NCBI GenBank assembly: GCA_027307335.1
Contig: DAHUXD010000034.1
Location: 49,177-113,176, forward strand
DNA: 64,000 nt
Direction: 5' to 3'
From: Acidobacteriota bacterium
Lineage (GTDB): Bacteria > Acidobacteriota > Thermoanaerobaculia > UBA5066 > Gp7-AA6
The translations under genes were made by a program, and so were the position numbers. Shown piece after piece: positions 39,979-49,100 of the stretch. Each line of letters begins with the position of its first letter. Within the stretch, counting starts at the first letter, position 1. The notes under the pieces were generated by a model. The model did no database searches, was not told the DNA's origin, and was given only the letters and a program-made list of their open reading frames with translations.

Positions 39979-41673
39979 ATGAACGGTCCCCGGCTTCGAA
40001 ACGCCTCGACGCTCGCGCTCGCCGCGCTGCTGCTGACCCTGTCGACTTCGGCCGCCTCGGCCTCGAGTCACCGCGAGGCGCCCGGCATCTCCAACGACCC
40101 CCTGGCGGACAACACGGACGTCTACTTCTTCCGCGATCCCGCCGACCCGAGCCGCCTCGTCCTGATCTCGAACTGGGTGCCGCTCGAGGAGCCGGCCGGC
40201 GGTCCCAACTTCTTTCATTTCGGCGAGAACATCCGCTACGAGTTCAACGTGGACTCGAACGGCGACGCGCTCGAGGACGTCGTCTACCGCGTCGAGTTCA
40301 CGCGCCACATCCGCAGCGGCAACACGTTCCTGCAGAACACCGGCCCCGTCGCGTCGCCGACCGACGCCAATCAGAACGTCTACTACACGTACACGGTCAA
40401 GAAGTGCGTCGGCCCGTCGCCCAACCAGCCGAGCTGCACGCTCCTCGGCAGCGACCTGCTCGAAGCGCCGAACAACGTCGGTCCGAAGTCGTTCCCGAAC
40501 GGCTACGCCACGGGCTCCGGCATCCAGAGCCTCTCGTACCCGATCGACGACGACACGGTCGTCTTCGCCGGACCGCGCGCGGAGGGCTTCTACGTCGACC
40601 TCGGCATGATCTTCGACCTCGTGAACTTCCGGCCGGGGACGCTGCCGGGCAACCACGGCGGCGGCACGAACTCGACGGCCGGATACAACGTGCACTCGAT
40701 CGCGCTCTCCGTCCCGATCGGCAAGCTGACCGCCAACGGCTCGGCGCCGACCGACCCGGCCGACCCGAACGCCGTCGTCGGCATGTGGTCCTCGACGTGG
40801 CGTCAGAACGCCGGCGGCTGGTACCAGGTCTCGCGCCTCGGCAACCCGCTCATCAACGAGGTCGTCGTTCCGCTCGGCATGAAGGATGTCTTCAACGCCA
40901 CGTATCCGAAGGACGATCTCGCGAACTTCGGCACCTTCGTCCTGAATCCCGAGCTCCCGAGAATCCTGCACGCGCTCTTCGGCATCAATGTCCCGCCCAC
41001 GCCGCGCAACGACCTGCTCATCCTCGTCCAGGGCGCGCCCGGACTGACCATGCGGCCGAACGAGGTCGTCTCCGACCAGCTCCGCCTCAACGTCGCCGTG
41101 CCGCCCACGCCGCCGGCGTCGGCCAACCGCCTCGGCGTCATCGCGGGCGACAACGCGGGCTATCCGAACGGGCGGCGCGTCGCGGACGACACCGTCGACA
41201 TCGCGCTGCGCGTCGTCGCGGGCGTTCTCGTCGACGGCTTCAACGTCGCGCCGAACAACGCGCTCGGCGACGGCGTCGACGGCCCCGACGTTCCCTACCT
41301 CGCGAGCTTCCCGTATCTCGCGGCGCCCCACTCCGGCTTCGACCGCATCCACGCCAACGCGGCGCAGCTCCAGAACGGAAGATTCTCGGCGACGGTTTCG
41401 TGGACGGATCCGAACGGCGGCACCGGCAGCGGCACGCCGGTCGGCGTCGCGGGCAACACGCAGGGCTTCTGGTTCTTCTCGCCGGACAACATCGAGCTGA
41501 CGGTGAAGGTCCTCGACGGCCGCGACTTGAACGGCCACTTCTGGGTCTTCTACGGCTCGCTGACGGACGTCGCGTTCACGCTGACGGTCACCGACAACAC
41601 GACGGGCGCGACGAAGACGTACACCAACCCCCAGGGCACCAACGGCAGCGCCGCCGACACCGCGGCGTTCTGA
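39979..41673 (+). CDS. DUF4331 family exported protein
   Basis: A 564-residue protein from ATG 39979 with AAAAGGAGGAG upstream. The signal peptide ends near SAASASS. The mature protein starts SSHREAPGISNDPLADNTDV, the diagnostic DUF4331 opening, and continues YFFRDPADPSRLVLISNWVP. The family is secreted, beta-rich and of unknown activity; its conserved SHREAP His/Glu could bind metal. Its position after DUF4198 and HupE suggests an outer metal-handling partner; that is inference. Beyond its stop lies an inverted repeat. Confidence 0.85.
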   Translation: MNGPRLRNASTLALAALLLTLSTSAASASSHREAPGISNDPLADNTDVYFFRDPADPSRLVLISNWVPLEEPAGGPNFFHFGENIRYEFNVDSNGDALEDVVYRVEFTRHIRSGNTFLQNTGPVASPTDANQNVYYTYTVKKCVGPSPNQPSCTLLGSDLLEAPNNVGPKSFPNGYATGSGIQSLSYPIDDDTVVFAGPRAEGFYVDLGMIFDLVNFRPGTLPGNHGGGTNSTAGYNVHSIALSVPIGKLTANGSAPTDPADPNAVVGMWSSTWRQNAGGWYQVSRLGNPLINEVVVPLGMKDVFNATYPKDDLANFGTFVLNPELPRILHALFGINVPPTPRNDLLILVQGAPGLTMRPNEVVSDQLRLNVAVPPTPPASANRLGVIAGDNAGYPNGRRVADDTVDIALRVVAGVLVDGFNVAPNNALGDGVDGPDVPYLASFPYLAAPHSGFDRIHANAAQLQNGRFSATVSWTDPNGGTGSGTPVGVAGNTQGFWFFSPDNIELTVKVLDGRDLNGHFWVFYGSLTDVAFTLTVTDNTTGATKTYTNPQGTNGSAADTAAF

Positions 41674-41682
41674 GACCACCTT

Positions 41683-41748
41683 GGGGTCAGGTCTCTGAAA
41701 ATGTGACTTTCAAGAATTTGGAACTCACACATTCAGAGACCTGACCCC
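41683..41748. repeat. Inverted-repeat element, type A, copy 1
   Basis: A 24-base left arm (41683-41706, beginning GGGGTCAGGTCTCTGA) and a 24-base right arm (41725-41748, ending AGAGACCTGACCCC) form an imperfect palindrome around an 18-base loop. The element fills the space between two convergent genes. The same arms recur at 61561-61728. The form recalls the palindromic repeats mobilised by REP-associated tyrosine transposases (RAYTs), but no such gene is in the window. Confidence 0.75.
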
Positions 41749-41751
41749 GTT

Positions 41752-42522
41752 TCAGAATCTCAGCGAGAGGCAGCTCAGGCCACCGTCCATCTTCTGGAAT
41801 TCGGACATGTCGAGGACGATCGTCTCGAGGCCGAGGCGTCGGACGTCGGCCTCGAACCTTGGGAAGCCCGCCGCGACCAGGAGCGCGTCGTTGACCCGCA
41901 CGCAATTGGCGGCGTAGGTCTCGTCGGGCGCGACGACGAGGCGCTCGTAGCCGCGGAACGCCGGATGGCCGGCGAGCGCCTCCATCAGGACGAGCCGCTT
42001 GTCGTCGATCGCCGCGATCCCGCTCTTTAAGTGCAGGATGCCGGCGACGTTCCGCACGTCCACCTCGGCGCTCGTGTAGCCCCACGCCGCGAGGTGCCGC
42101 GCGAGCTGGCGCGCGCCCTCCGCGTTCGTGCGCGTGGAGATCCCGATGAAGAAGTGATCGCCCGCCTCGCAGACGTCGCCGCCGTCGACGGTGCCGGGCG
42201 GCTCGATCCGCGGCAGGCCGGGAAAGAAGCACCGGAGCGCCGGCTCGATCGCCGCGGCCTCGCCCAACCGCTCCGGCGCACCCGGTCGCGTCAGCACCGC
42301 GCCGCGGGGCGTGAGGATCGCCGTGTCCTCGACGAACGTCGCGTCGGGATACCGCGGGTCCGGCGACAGGTGCGTCACCAGCAGCCCGCAGCGCTCGAGC
42401 GCCTCGGAGTACCTGGCGTGCTCCTCGAGCGCCCTCGCGAAGTCCGGCACACCGAGATCGACGGTGGTCAGGCCCTCGGCGAAGTTGTCGGTGGGCGGAC
42501 GGACGATGGCGCGCTGGAACAC
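41752..42522 (-). CDS. Dimethylargininase (DDAH)-like amidinohydrolase
   Basis: A 256-residue protein of the guanidino-modifying fold. The nucleophile is C251 (DGGLSCLSLRF). Substrate and catalytic segments FVEDTAIL, GTVDGGDVCE and NVAGILHLKSG (histidine) match dimethylarginine dimethylaminohydrolase, which makes citrulline from methylated arginine. Arginine deiminases are longer, so DDAH or a relative is favoured. The substrate in this bacterium is not known. It lies 13 bases downstream of the methyltransferase gene on the same strand, with its stop 3 bases beyond a type A repeat. Confidence 0.85.
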   Translation of the reverse strand: MFQRAIVRPPTDNFAEGLTTVDLGVPDFARALEEHARYSEALERCGLLVTHLSPDPRYPDATFVEDTAILTPRGAVLTRPGAPERLGEAAAIEPALRCFFPGLPRIEPPGTVDGGDVCEAGDHFFIGISTRTNAEGARQLARHLAAWGYTSAEVDVRNVAGILHLKSGIAAIDDKRLVLMEALAGHPAFRGYERLVVAPDETYAANCVRVNDALLVAAGFPRFEADVRRLGLETIVLDMSEFQKMDGGLSCLSLRF

Positions 42523-42535
42523 GGCGGCGTCGAGG

Positions 42536-43510
42536 CTAGCAGAGTGCCGAAGCCCTCGCGATCGTCCGGTGGAGGGCTGCGCGCCGGAGAGCGTTGACGA
42601 CCCTCCCCGGGACCGAGGCGATCCCGGTCCGCGGCGTCGCCAGAATGGCGTGATGGAAGCTCGATGCGGGATTGGCGGCGAGCTCGGCCGCTTCGATCGC
42701 GAGCCACCGCGAAACGAGTTCGTTCAACGCTTCCTCCGGCATCGCAGAGCGCTGGATCTGCGGGAGGAGGATCGAGACGATCTGTCCGCCGTACGGCCGG
42801 AATTCGATCGTGTGGAACAGCCGGCAAATGGTGGGGACGATTGCGGACGAGCGCACGGCTTCCGTCGGGTCGTCCTTCTCGATGGGGGGCTCGAGGTCCC
42901 TGGTCCGGCGCCACTCCGGCGGAACCTCTCGATAAAGAGCCCGCCAGCGGGCGAGCCGCGCGGCCGACCATTCGGTGCGGGAGGGCCCGGTCCATTCCTC
43001 GAGGAACAGCTGGCCGCCGGGAGCGAGACAGGCGCGAACCTCCTCCATGAGCCGCTCGACCGCCGCGACGTGGTGCAGCGACTGGTGGAAGACGACCGCG
43101 TCGAAGCGCCGGCCACGGAGGGACAGAGTGTTCAAGTCGGCGACGTGGTAGCGGAGACCGGTGAGGCCTTCCTCGTCGGCCTGCCGGCGCGCGATTTCGA
43201 TCGAGACGGTAGAGGCGTCGACCCCTTCCACCTCGCGCGCGATGCCGAGACGCCGCACCGCCCTCTCGACTCGACCCATCCCGCAGCCGAGGGAGAGCAT
43301 CCGTTCGAACCGCGGTGAGCCCGCGCGCGCGTAGAGGTGATCGAGAGGCCACGTGGAAGGGGAGCCGGAGACGCGCTCGTTGATGGCCCTCCGGCAGAGC
43401 GGGTGCGCCATCCAGAACTCGGGGTCCTCCGAGTAATGGGGGTTCCGGTCCCAGAACGAGGCGACGCCGCAGGTCGCGCCTTCGGAAGGGGACCCGGCGT
43501 CGGATCTCAC
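42536..43510 (-). CDS. Class I SAM-dependent methyltransferase
   Basis: A 324-residue protein. The SAM-binding motif I is MLSLGCGMGRVER, motif II VEGVDAST, and the post-I segment FDAVVFHQSLHHV. The N-terminal part (FWDRNPHYSEDPEFWMAHPL) and long C-terminal lid are typical of small-molecule methyltransferases. The substrate is unknown. I place the start at GTG 43510, which overlaps the ychF stop by 4 bases and keeps the frame. Methylation next to a DDAH-like hydrolase is suggestive but not evidence of one pathway. Confidence 0.8.
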   Translation of the reverse strand: MRSDAGSPSEGATCGVASFWDRNPHYSEDPEFWMAHPLCRRAINERVSGSPSTWPLDHLYARAGSPRFERMLSLGCGMGRVERAVRRLGIAREVEGVDASTVSIEIARRQADEEGLTGLRYHVADLNTLSLRGRRFDAVVFHQSLHHVAAVERLMEEVRACLAPGGQLFLEEWTGPSRTEWSAARLARWRALYREVPPEWRRTRDLEPPIEKDDPTEAVRSSAIVPTICRLFHTIEFRPYGGQIVSILLPQIQRSAMPEEALNELVSRWLAIEAAELAANPASSFHHAILATPRTGIASVPGRVVNALRRAALHRTIARASALC

Positions 43511-44610
43511 ACGTTGAACTTGAACAGGATCACGTCGCCGTCCCGGACGACGTAGTCTTTGCCTTCCTGGCGCACGAGGCCCTTCTCCTTGGCGGCGTTC
43601 ATCGTGCCGGCGGCGATCAGGTCGTCGTAGGAGATCGTCTCCGCCTTGATGAAGCCCTTCTCGAAATCCGAGTGGATGACGGCGGCGGCGGCCGGGGCCG
43701 TGTCGCCGGCGTGGATCGTCCACGCGCGGGTCTCCTTCTCGCCGGCGGTGAGGTACGTGCGCAGCCCGAGCAGGTGGTACGCCGCCCGGATGAGCGATGA
43801 GACTCCCGAATCGGAGACGCCGAGATGGCCGAGGTACTCGCGGGCCTCGTCGTCGGGCAGCTCGGCGAGCTCCGATTCGATCGCGGCGGACACGACGACG
43901 GCCTCCGTGCCGAGGTGGGTCTCCGCGAAGTGGCGCACCGCCTTCACGTGGGGCGACTCGTCCGCGTGCGCGAGCTCGCCCTCCGCGACGTTGCACGCGA
44001 AGAGCATCGGCTTCATCGTCAGGAGGAAGAAGCGGCGCGCGACGGCCTTCTCGTCGTCGGAGAGCGGCGCCGTGAACGCGCGCCGCCCGCCGTTCAGGTG
44101 TTCGAGGAGCTTCTCCGCCACCGCGAGCGACTCCTTCGCCTCCTTGTCGCCGCCCTTCGCGTTCTTCTCCAGCTTCTCCTTCTGCCGGGACAGCGCCTCG
44201 AGATCCGCGAGCACGAGCTCCGTCTGGATCGTCTCGATGTCGGCGACGGGGTCCAGGGCGCCGGCGACGTGCACCACGTCCCGGTCCTCGAAGCAGCGCA
44301 CGACCTCGACGATCGCGTCGACCTCGCGGATGTGCTGGAGGAACTTGTTGCCGAGCCCCTCGCCCTGCGACGCGCCCTTGACGAGGCCCGCGATGTCGAC
44401 GAACTCGATCGTCGCCGGGACGATGCGCTCGGACTTCGAGATCTTCGCGAGCGGCTCGAGGCGGGCGTCGGGCACGGTGACCACGCCGACGTTCGGCTCG
44501 ATCGTGCAGAACGGGTAGTTCGCCGCCTCGGCCTTGCGCGTGCGCGTCAGGGCGTTGAAGAGGGTGGATTTCCCGACGTTGGGAAGACCGACGATACCGG
44601 CGCGGAGCAT
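43507..44610 (-). CDS. ychF: Ribosome-associated ATPase YchF (OLA1 family)
   Basis: A 367-residue Obg-family P-loop protein. G1 is [12 protein letters not shown] and G3 [20 protein letters not shown]. The G4 motif is NVAE in place of NKxD, which explains the ATP preference of this family. A coiled coil (residues ~140-180, [18 protein letters not shown]) and a C-terminal TGS-like domain ([20 protein letters not shown]) follow. Function is ribosome-linked and involved in stress responses. TATACT lies 10 bases before the ATG. Confidence 0.95.
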   Translation of the reverse strand: MLRAGIVGLPNVGKSTLFNALTRTRKAEAANYPFCTIEPNVGVVTVPDARLEPLAKISKSERIVPATIEFVDIAGLVKGASQGEGLGNKFLQHIREVDAIVEVVRCFEDRDVVHVAGALDPVADIETIQTELVLADLEALSRQKEKLEKNAKGGDKEAKESLAVAEKLLEHLNGGRRAFTAPLSDDEKAVARRFFLLTMKPMLFACNVAEGELAHADESPHVKAVRHFAETHLGTEAVVVSAAIESELAELPDDEAREYLGHLGVSDSGVSSLIRAAYHLLGLRTYLTAGEKETRAWTIHAGDTAPAAAAVIHSDFEKGFIKAETISYDDLIAAGTMNAAKEKGLVRQEGKDYVVRDGDVILFKFNV

Positions 44611-44620
44611 TGGGCGCGGG

Positions 44621-44626
44621 AGTATA
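44621..44626 (-). promoter_or_regulatory. -10 box (TATACT) of ychF
   Basis: TATACT on the minus strand lies 10 bases before the ychF ATG with no ribosome site. It is divergent from the permease box at 44680. Confidence 0.5.
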
Positions 44627-44679
44627 AGCCAGACGCCGCGGCCGCGGCCGACGGCACGAGGCAGGCGGGTCCCATCTCG

Positions 44680-44685
44680 TACAAT
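44680..44685 (+). promoter_or_regulatory. -10 box (TACAAT) of the APC permease gene
   Basis: TACAAT stands 9 bases before CTG 44695, the same spacing seen before ATG/GTG starts elsewhere. This supports the unusual start proposed for the permease. Confidence 0.45.
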
Positions 44686-44694
44686 GCCGCCACC

Positions 44695-46044
44695 CTGAGC
44701 TCCTCCGAACCGACGAATCCCGGCTTCCTGCGCGCCGTCTCCCGCTGGGAGATCGTGGCCCTGTCCGTCAACGACGTCATCGGCAGCGGCGTCTACCTGA
44801 TCCTCCCGGTCGCGGCGGTGGCGCTCCTCGGTCCCGCGAGCGTCTGGGCGATTCTCGGCGCCGGCCTCGCGGTGCTCCTCCTCGTCCTCTGCTTCGCGGA
44901 GGCGGCCAGCCTCTTCGACACGCCCGGCGGCGCGATCGTCTATACCCGAGCGGCCTTCGGCGACTTCGTCGGGTTCGAGGTCGGCTGGATGACCTGGATC
45001 GCGCGCGTCGCGTCGATCGCGAGCCTCTCGGTGTTTTTCGCGCGCGCGGTCGGCTACCTGTGGGACGGCGCGAACCACGGCGTCGGGCAGGCGCTGACGA
45101 TCGTGCTGCCGCTCCTCGCGCTGACGTGGATCAACGTGCGCGGCATCAAGTCGGGCGCGATCACCGCCGTCGTGCTCTCGCTCGGCAAGACGGTTCCGCT
45201 GGTGCTCCTCGTCGTCGTGGGCGTCTTCGCGATCTCGTGGCGCCGCCTCTTCCCGGTGCCGATGCCGGAGAGCGGGAACTTCACGAAGGCCGCGCTCCTC
45301 GTGCTCTACGCGTACGCCGGTTTCGAGAACACGGCGGCGCCCGCGGGCGAGTTCAAGAACCCGAAGCGGGACGTGCCCTTCGCGCTCGTGACGCAGGTCC
45401 TCCTCGTGACCGCGATCTACACGCTGGTGCAGCTCGTCGCGATCGGGACGATTCCGGACCTCGGCCGCTCGCAGACGCCGCTCGCCGACGCGGGGCGGCT
45501 CCTGCTCGGCCCGTTCGGGGGATTCGTGCTGACGCTCGGCGCCGTGCTCTCCGTCCTCGGCACGAACAACAACACCGTCCTCGCCGGGCCGCGATACCTC
45601 TACGCGCTCGCCGAGACCGGGCGGCTCCCGCGCGTGTTCGCGCGGATCCATCCGCTCTACCGCACGCCGCACGTGGCGATTCTCTTCAACTCCGGCATGG
45701 CGCTGGGTCTGATCGTCATCGACGCGGCATCCAACGCCATTCATCCGGGAGCGCTCCGCGTCGCCGAGGAGCTCGCCGTGCTCTCGACGGTCGCGCGCCT
45801 GGCGACCTACATCGGAACGTGCCTGGCGGTGCCCGTGCTGCGCCGCAAGCTCCCGTCGACGCCGCGGACGATCCGGCTGCCGGGGGGCGCTCTCATCCCG
45901 ATCGCGGCGCTGATCATCTGCCTCTTGTTCCTTTCGGCGGCCGAGACCAAGAATTTCGTCGCGGGCGCGATCGCGCTCGCGGCCGGCGCCGTCGTGTACG
46001 GCGCGCGCGGCGGCGCCGCCGCGGCCGCGTCACCGAGAAAGTGA
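44695..46044 (+). CDS. APC-family amino acid permease
   Basis: About 449 residues with twelve membrane helices. The family opening SRWEIVALSVNDVIGSGVYL and the TM6 region LVLYAYAGFENTAAPAGEFK are clear. ETGRLPRVFARIHPLYRTPH is the conserved cytoplasmic loop. It is probably an amino acid importer or exchanger of the APC superfamily; the substrate is unknown. No ATG or GTG precedes the first helix in frame. The likely start is CTG 44695, nine bases after a TACAAT box. An out-of-frame ATG at 44684 runs into that CTG (CTGA), so a one-base error there is an alternative. Confidence 0.8.
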   Translation: MSSSEPTNPGFLRAVSRWEIVALSVNDVIGSGVYLILPVAAVALLGPASVWAILGAGLAVLLLVLCFAEAASLFDTPGGAIVYTRAAFGDFVGFEVGWMTWIARVASIASLSVFFARAVGYLWDGANHGVGQALTIVLPLLALTWINVRGIKSGAITAVVLSLGKTVPLVLLVVVGVFAISWRRLFPVPMPESGNFTKAALLVLYAYAGFENTAAPAGEFKNPKRDVPFALVTQVLLVTAIYTLVQLVAIGTIPDLGRSQTPLADAGRLLLGPFGGFVLTLGAVLSVLGTNNNTVLAGPRYLYALAETGRLPRVFARIHPLYRTPHVAILFNSGMALGLIVIDAASNAIHPGALRVAEELAVLSTVARLATYIGTCLAVPVLRRKLPSTPRTIRLPGGALIPIAALIICLLFLSAAETKNFVAGAIALAAGAVVYGARGGAAAAASPRK

Positions 46045-46096
46045 TCTGCGTCATGCCGGGCGGTCGGGTCTTCGACGCTCCGGACGCCGCGGCGCG

Positions 46097-46125
46097 TTGA
46101 CTTCGGCGCTCCCCGGCGCTACCGT
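46097..46125 (+). promoter_or_regulatory. Promoter TTGACT-N17-TACCGT
   Basis: TTGACT (46097-46102) and TACCGT (46120-46125) are 17 bases apart, and an AGAGGAGAGG ribosome site follows before ATG 46153. The -10 is weak. Confidence 0.4.
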
Positions 46126-46152
46126 CCCCGGATCGCATCCAGAGGAGAGGTC

Positions 46153-49100
46153 ATGGGCCGTGCGTTTGCGACCGCGGGAGTATTTTTCGTGTCTTCGGCC
46201 GTGCTGTGGGCGAGCGGTCCGCGGCCCGTGCCCGTCTCCGCGACGGCGCGGACGGTCGCGGTTTCGGCGCGCGTCCGCGACCTGCCGCCCGAGTTTCCCG
46301 CGCCCGACGAGATCCTCCCCGCGAACTGGGTCCGCTCGAACGAGCGCATTCCGCGGACCCCTCGCGCCGGCGCCGCCGCGCCCGAGGCGCAGCTCGACGG
46401 CGCGCTCCAGTCCGAGGCGCCGGAGGTCGGGATGCCCGGACCGATCCTGACGTTCGCGGGCCTCTCCGCGGACGACGACCAGGCCGCGTTCGGATCGCGC
46501 GTCGAGCCGCCCGACACCAACGCCGACGTCGGCCCGAGCCACGTCGTCGAGATCGTGAACTCGCTCTTCCGCGTCTACGACAAGACCGGCTCCGCGTTGA
46601 CGGCGGCCACGAAGCTGTCCACCCTGTTCGCGCCCGTCGGCGCGCCGTGCGGCGGCCGCAACGACGGCGACCCCATCGTGCTCTACGACACGATGGCCGA
46701 CCGCTGGCTGATCAGCCAGTTCTGCCTGCCGAACGGCCTCAATCCTCCGTACCATCAGCTGATCGCCGTCTCGCAGACAGGCGATCCGACCGGCTCTTAC
46801 TTCCTGTACGACTTCCTCATGCCGAACCTCCTGAACGATTACCCGCACTTCGGCGTGTGGCCGGACGGGTACTACATGTCCGACAACCAGTTCACGCCCG
46901 GCGGAAGCTCCTACGCGGGCGCCGGCCTCTACGCCTTCGACCGCTCGAAGATGCTCGTCGGCGACGCGACCGCGGCCTACATCTACTTCAACTACGGTCC
47001 GATCGATCCGTCCGCCGGCGGGATGCTGCCGACGCACATGAACGGCCTGACGCCGCCCCCGGCCGGGACTCCCAACTTCTTCATGGAGTGGCGCGCCGAC
47101 GAGTTCGGCGATCCGTTCGACGCCGTCCGGATCTACGAGTTCCACGCGGACTTCGGCGATCCCGGGAGTTCGACGCTCACCGTGCGGCCCGACCTCGCCG
47201 TCGCCTCCTTCGACGCGCGGTCGCCCGCCACGCGCAACGCGATCGAGCAGCCCGCTCCCGCGACGAGCGGGCAGTACGTGGATGCGATCGCGGACCGGAT
47301 GATGTACCGGATCGGCTACCGGACGCTCGCGGCCGGCGTCGAGTCGTTCGTCCTCAACTGGACGGTCAACGTCAGCGGCGTCAACCCGACCGGCGCGTCG
47401 ACCTACCAGGCGGGCGTGCGCTTCGAGGAGCTGCGGCGCGACGCCGGCACCGGGGACTTCACGATCCAGAACCAGGTCACGTACGCGCCGGGATCGGGCG
47501 ACGGCGCGAACGGACGGAACCTCTGGATGGGCTCGACGGCGCAGGATCACCAGGGCAACAGCGCCGTCGGCTTCTCGGCGTCGAGCACGAGCCTCGTGCC
47601 GTCGATCCTCTGGGCGGGCCGGCTCGCCGGGGACCCGGCGAACGCGCTCTCGCAGGGTGAGGCGACGATGTTCGCGGGGGCGGGAGTTCAGCAGGACGCG
47701 GCCGCGCGCTGGGGCGACTACAGTGCGATGTCGATCGATCCGTCCGACGACTGCACGTTCTGGTACGCGCAGGAGTACTACGCGAACAACGGAATGTTCG
47801 ACTGGGCGACGCGGGTCGGCAGCTTCAAGTTCCCGGGTTGCACCGCGGCGGCGAAGGGCACGCTCACGGGGACCGTGACCCTCTGCGGCGGCGGAGCGCT
47901 GGCGGGCGCCGTCGTGACGGTCCCGGGCGGCTACCTGCGCGCGACCGACGCGTCGGGCGTCTACTCGATGGACCTGCCGCCCGGCGACTACACGGTGACG
48001 ATTTCGTTTCCGGGGTTCACGCCGTTTTCGAGCCCCGTCACGATCGTCGACGGCTCGCCGACCACGCTCGACGCGTGCCTCACGGGCGCCATCGTTCTCT
48101 CGGCCGGCGACGCGACCCTCCAGACGGAGAGCTGCCAGCCGCCGAACGGCCGCTCCGATCCCGGCGAGACGGTCACCTGGACCTTCTGCATCCAGAATGC
48201 GGGCGGGGCGAGCACCGGCAACCTCGTCGGCACCCTGCAGAACTCGGGCGGCGTGACCGGGGCCTCCAGCCCGCAGGATTACGGCTCGATCGCGGGCCTC
48301 GGCGGCTCCGTCTGCCGGGACTTCACGTTCACCGTCGACCCCGCCACGGCCTGCGGGACGCCGGTCGCCGCCGTGCTCGCGCTCCAGGACGGCGCGACGA
48401 ACATGGGCACGCTGGAGTTCGATCTGCCGACGGGCATCGGGAACGGACTCCTCGCGCAGAATTTCGACGGCGCCGTCCCGCCGGCCCTGCCGTCGGGCTG
48501 GTCCGCGACGAACGCGCAGGGAGCCTCGCCGACGTGGGCGACGAGCGCGACCTCCGCCGACACGGCGCCGAACGACGCCTTCGTGGACGACCCGGGCTCC
48601 GTCGCGGACAAGCGGCTCGACTCGCCCGCGCTCGCGATCACGACGTCGGCGGCGCAGCTGACGTTCCGCAATTCGTACAACCTGGAGAGCGGCTTCGACG
48701 GCGGCGTGCTCGAGATCTCGATCGCGGGCGGCGCGTTCCAGGACGTCGTGGCGGCGGGCGGGACCTTCGTCTCCGGCGGCTATGCGGGCTCGCTCGACGG
48801 CTCGGGCGGCAATCCCCTCGGCGGCCGCTCGGCGTGGACGGGCAATTCCGGCGGCTACCTCACGACAACCGTGGCTCTCCCCGCGTCGGCGGCCGGCCAG
48901 AGCGTCGTCCTTCGCTGGAGGATGGGGTCGGACAACGCGGTGTCGGGCACCGGCTGGCGAATCGACTCCGTCTCGGTGGTCGACGGGCACATCTGCTGCT
49001 CGCCGATTCCCGTCTCGCTCCAGGTCGACGCACACGCCGCGGCGGCGCCGGCGGCACCCGCCGCGCTGGCGGTCAACGGCGTCCTCGAGCCCGGCGAAAT

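Noticed and set aside
41687..42232. Minus-strand open frame through the repeat element into the DDAH gene
   Set aside because: It is a shifted reading of the DDAH gene. The true frame ends at 41752 with the catalytic cysteine motif.
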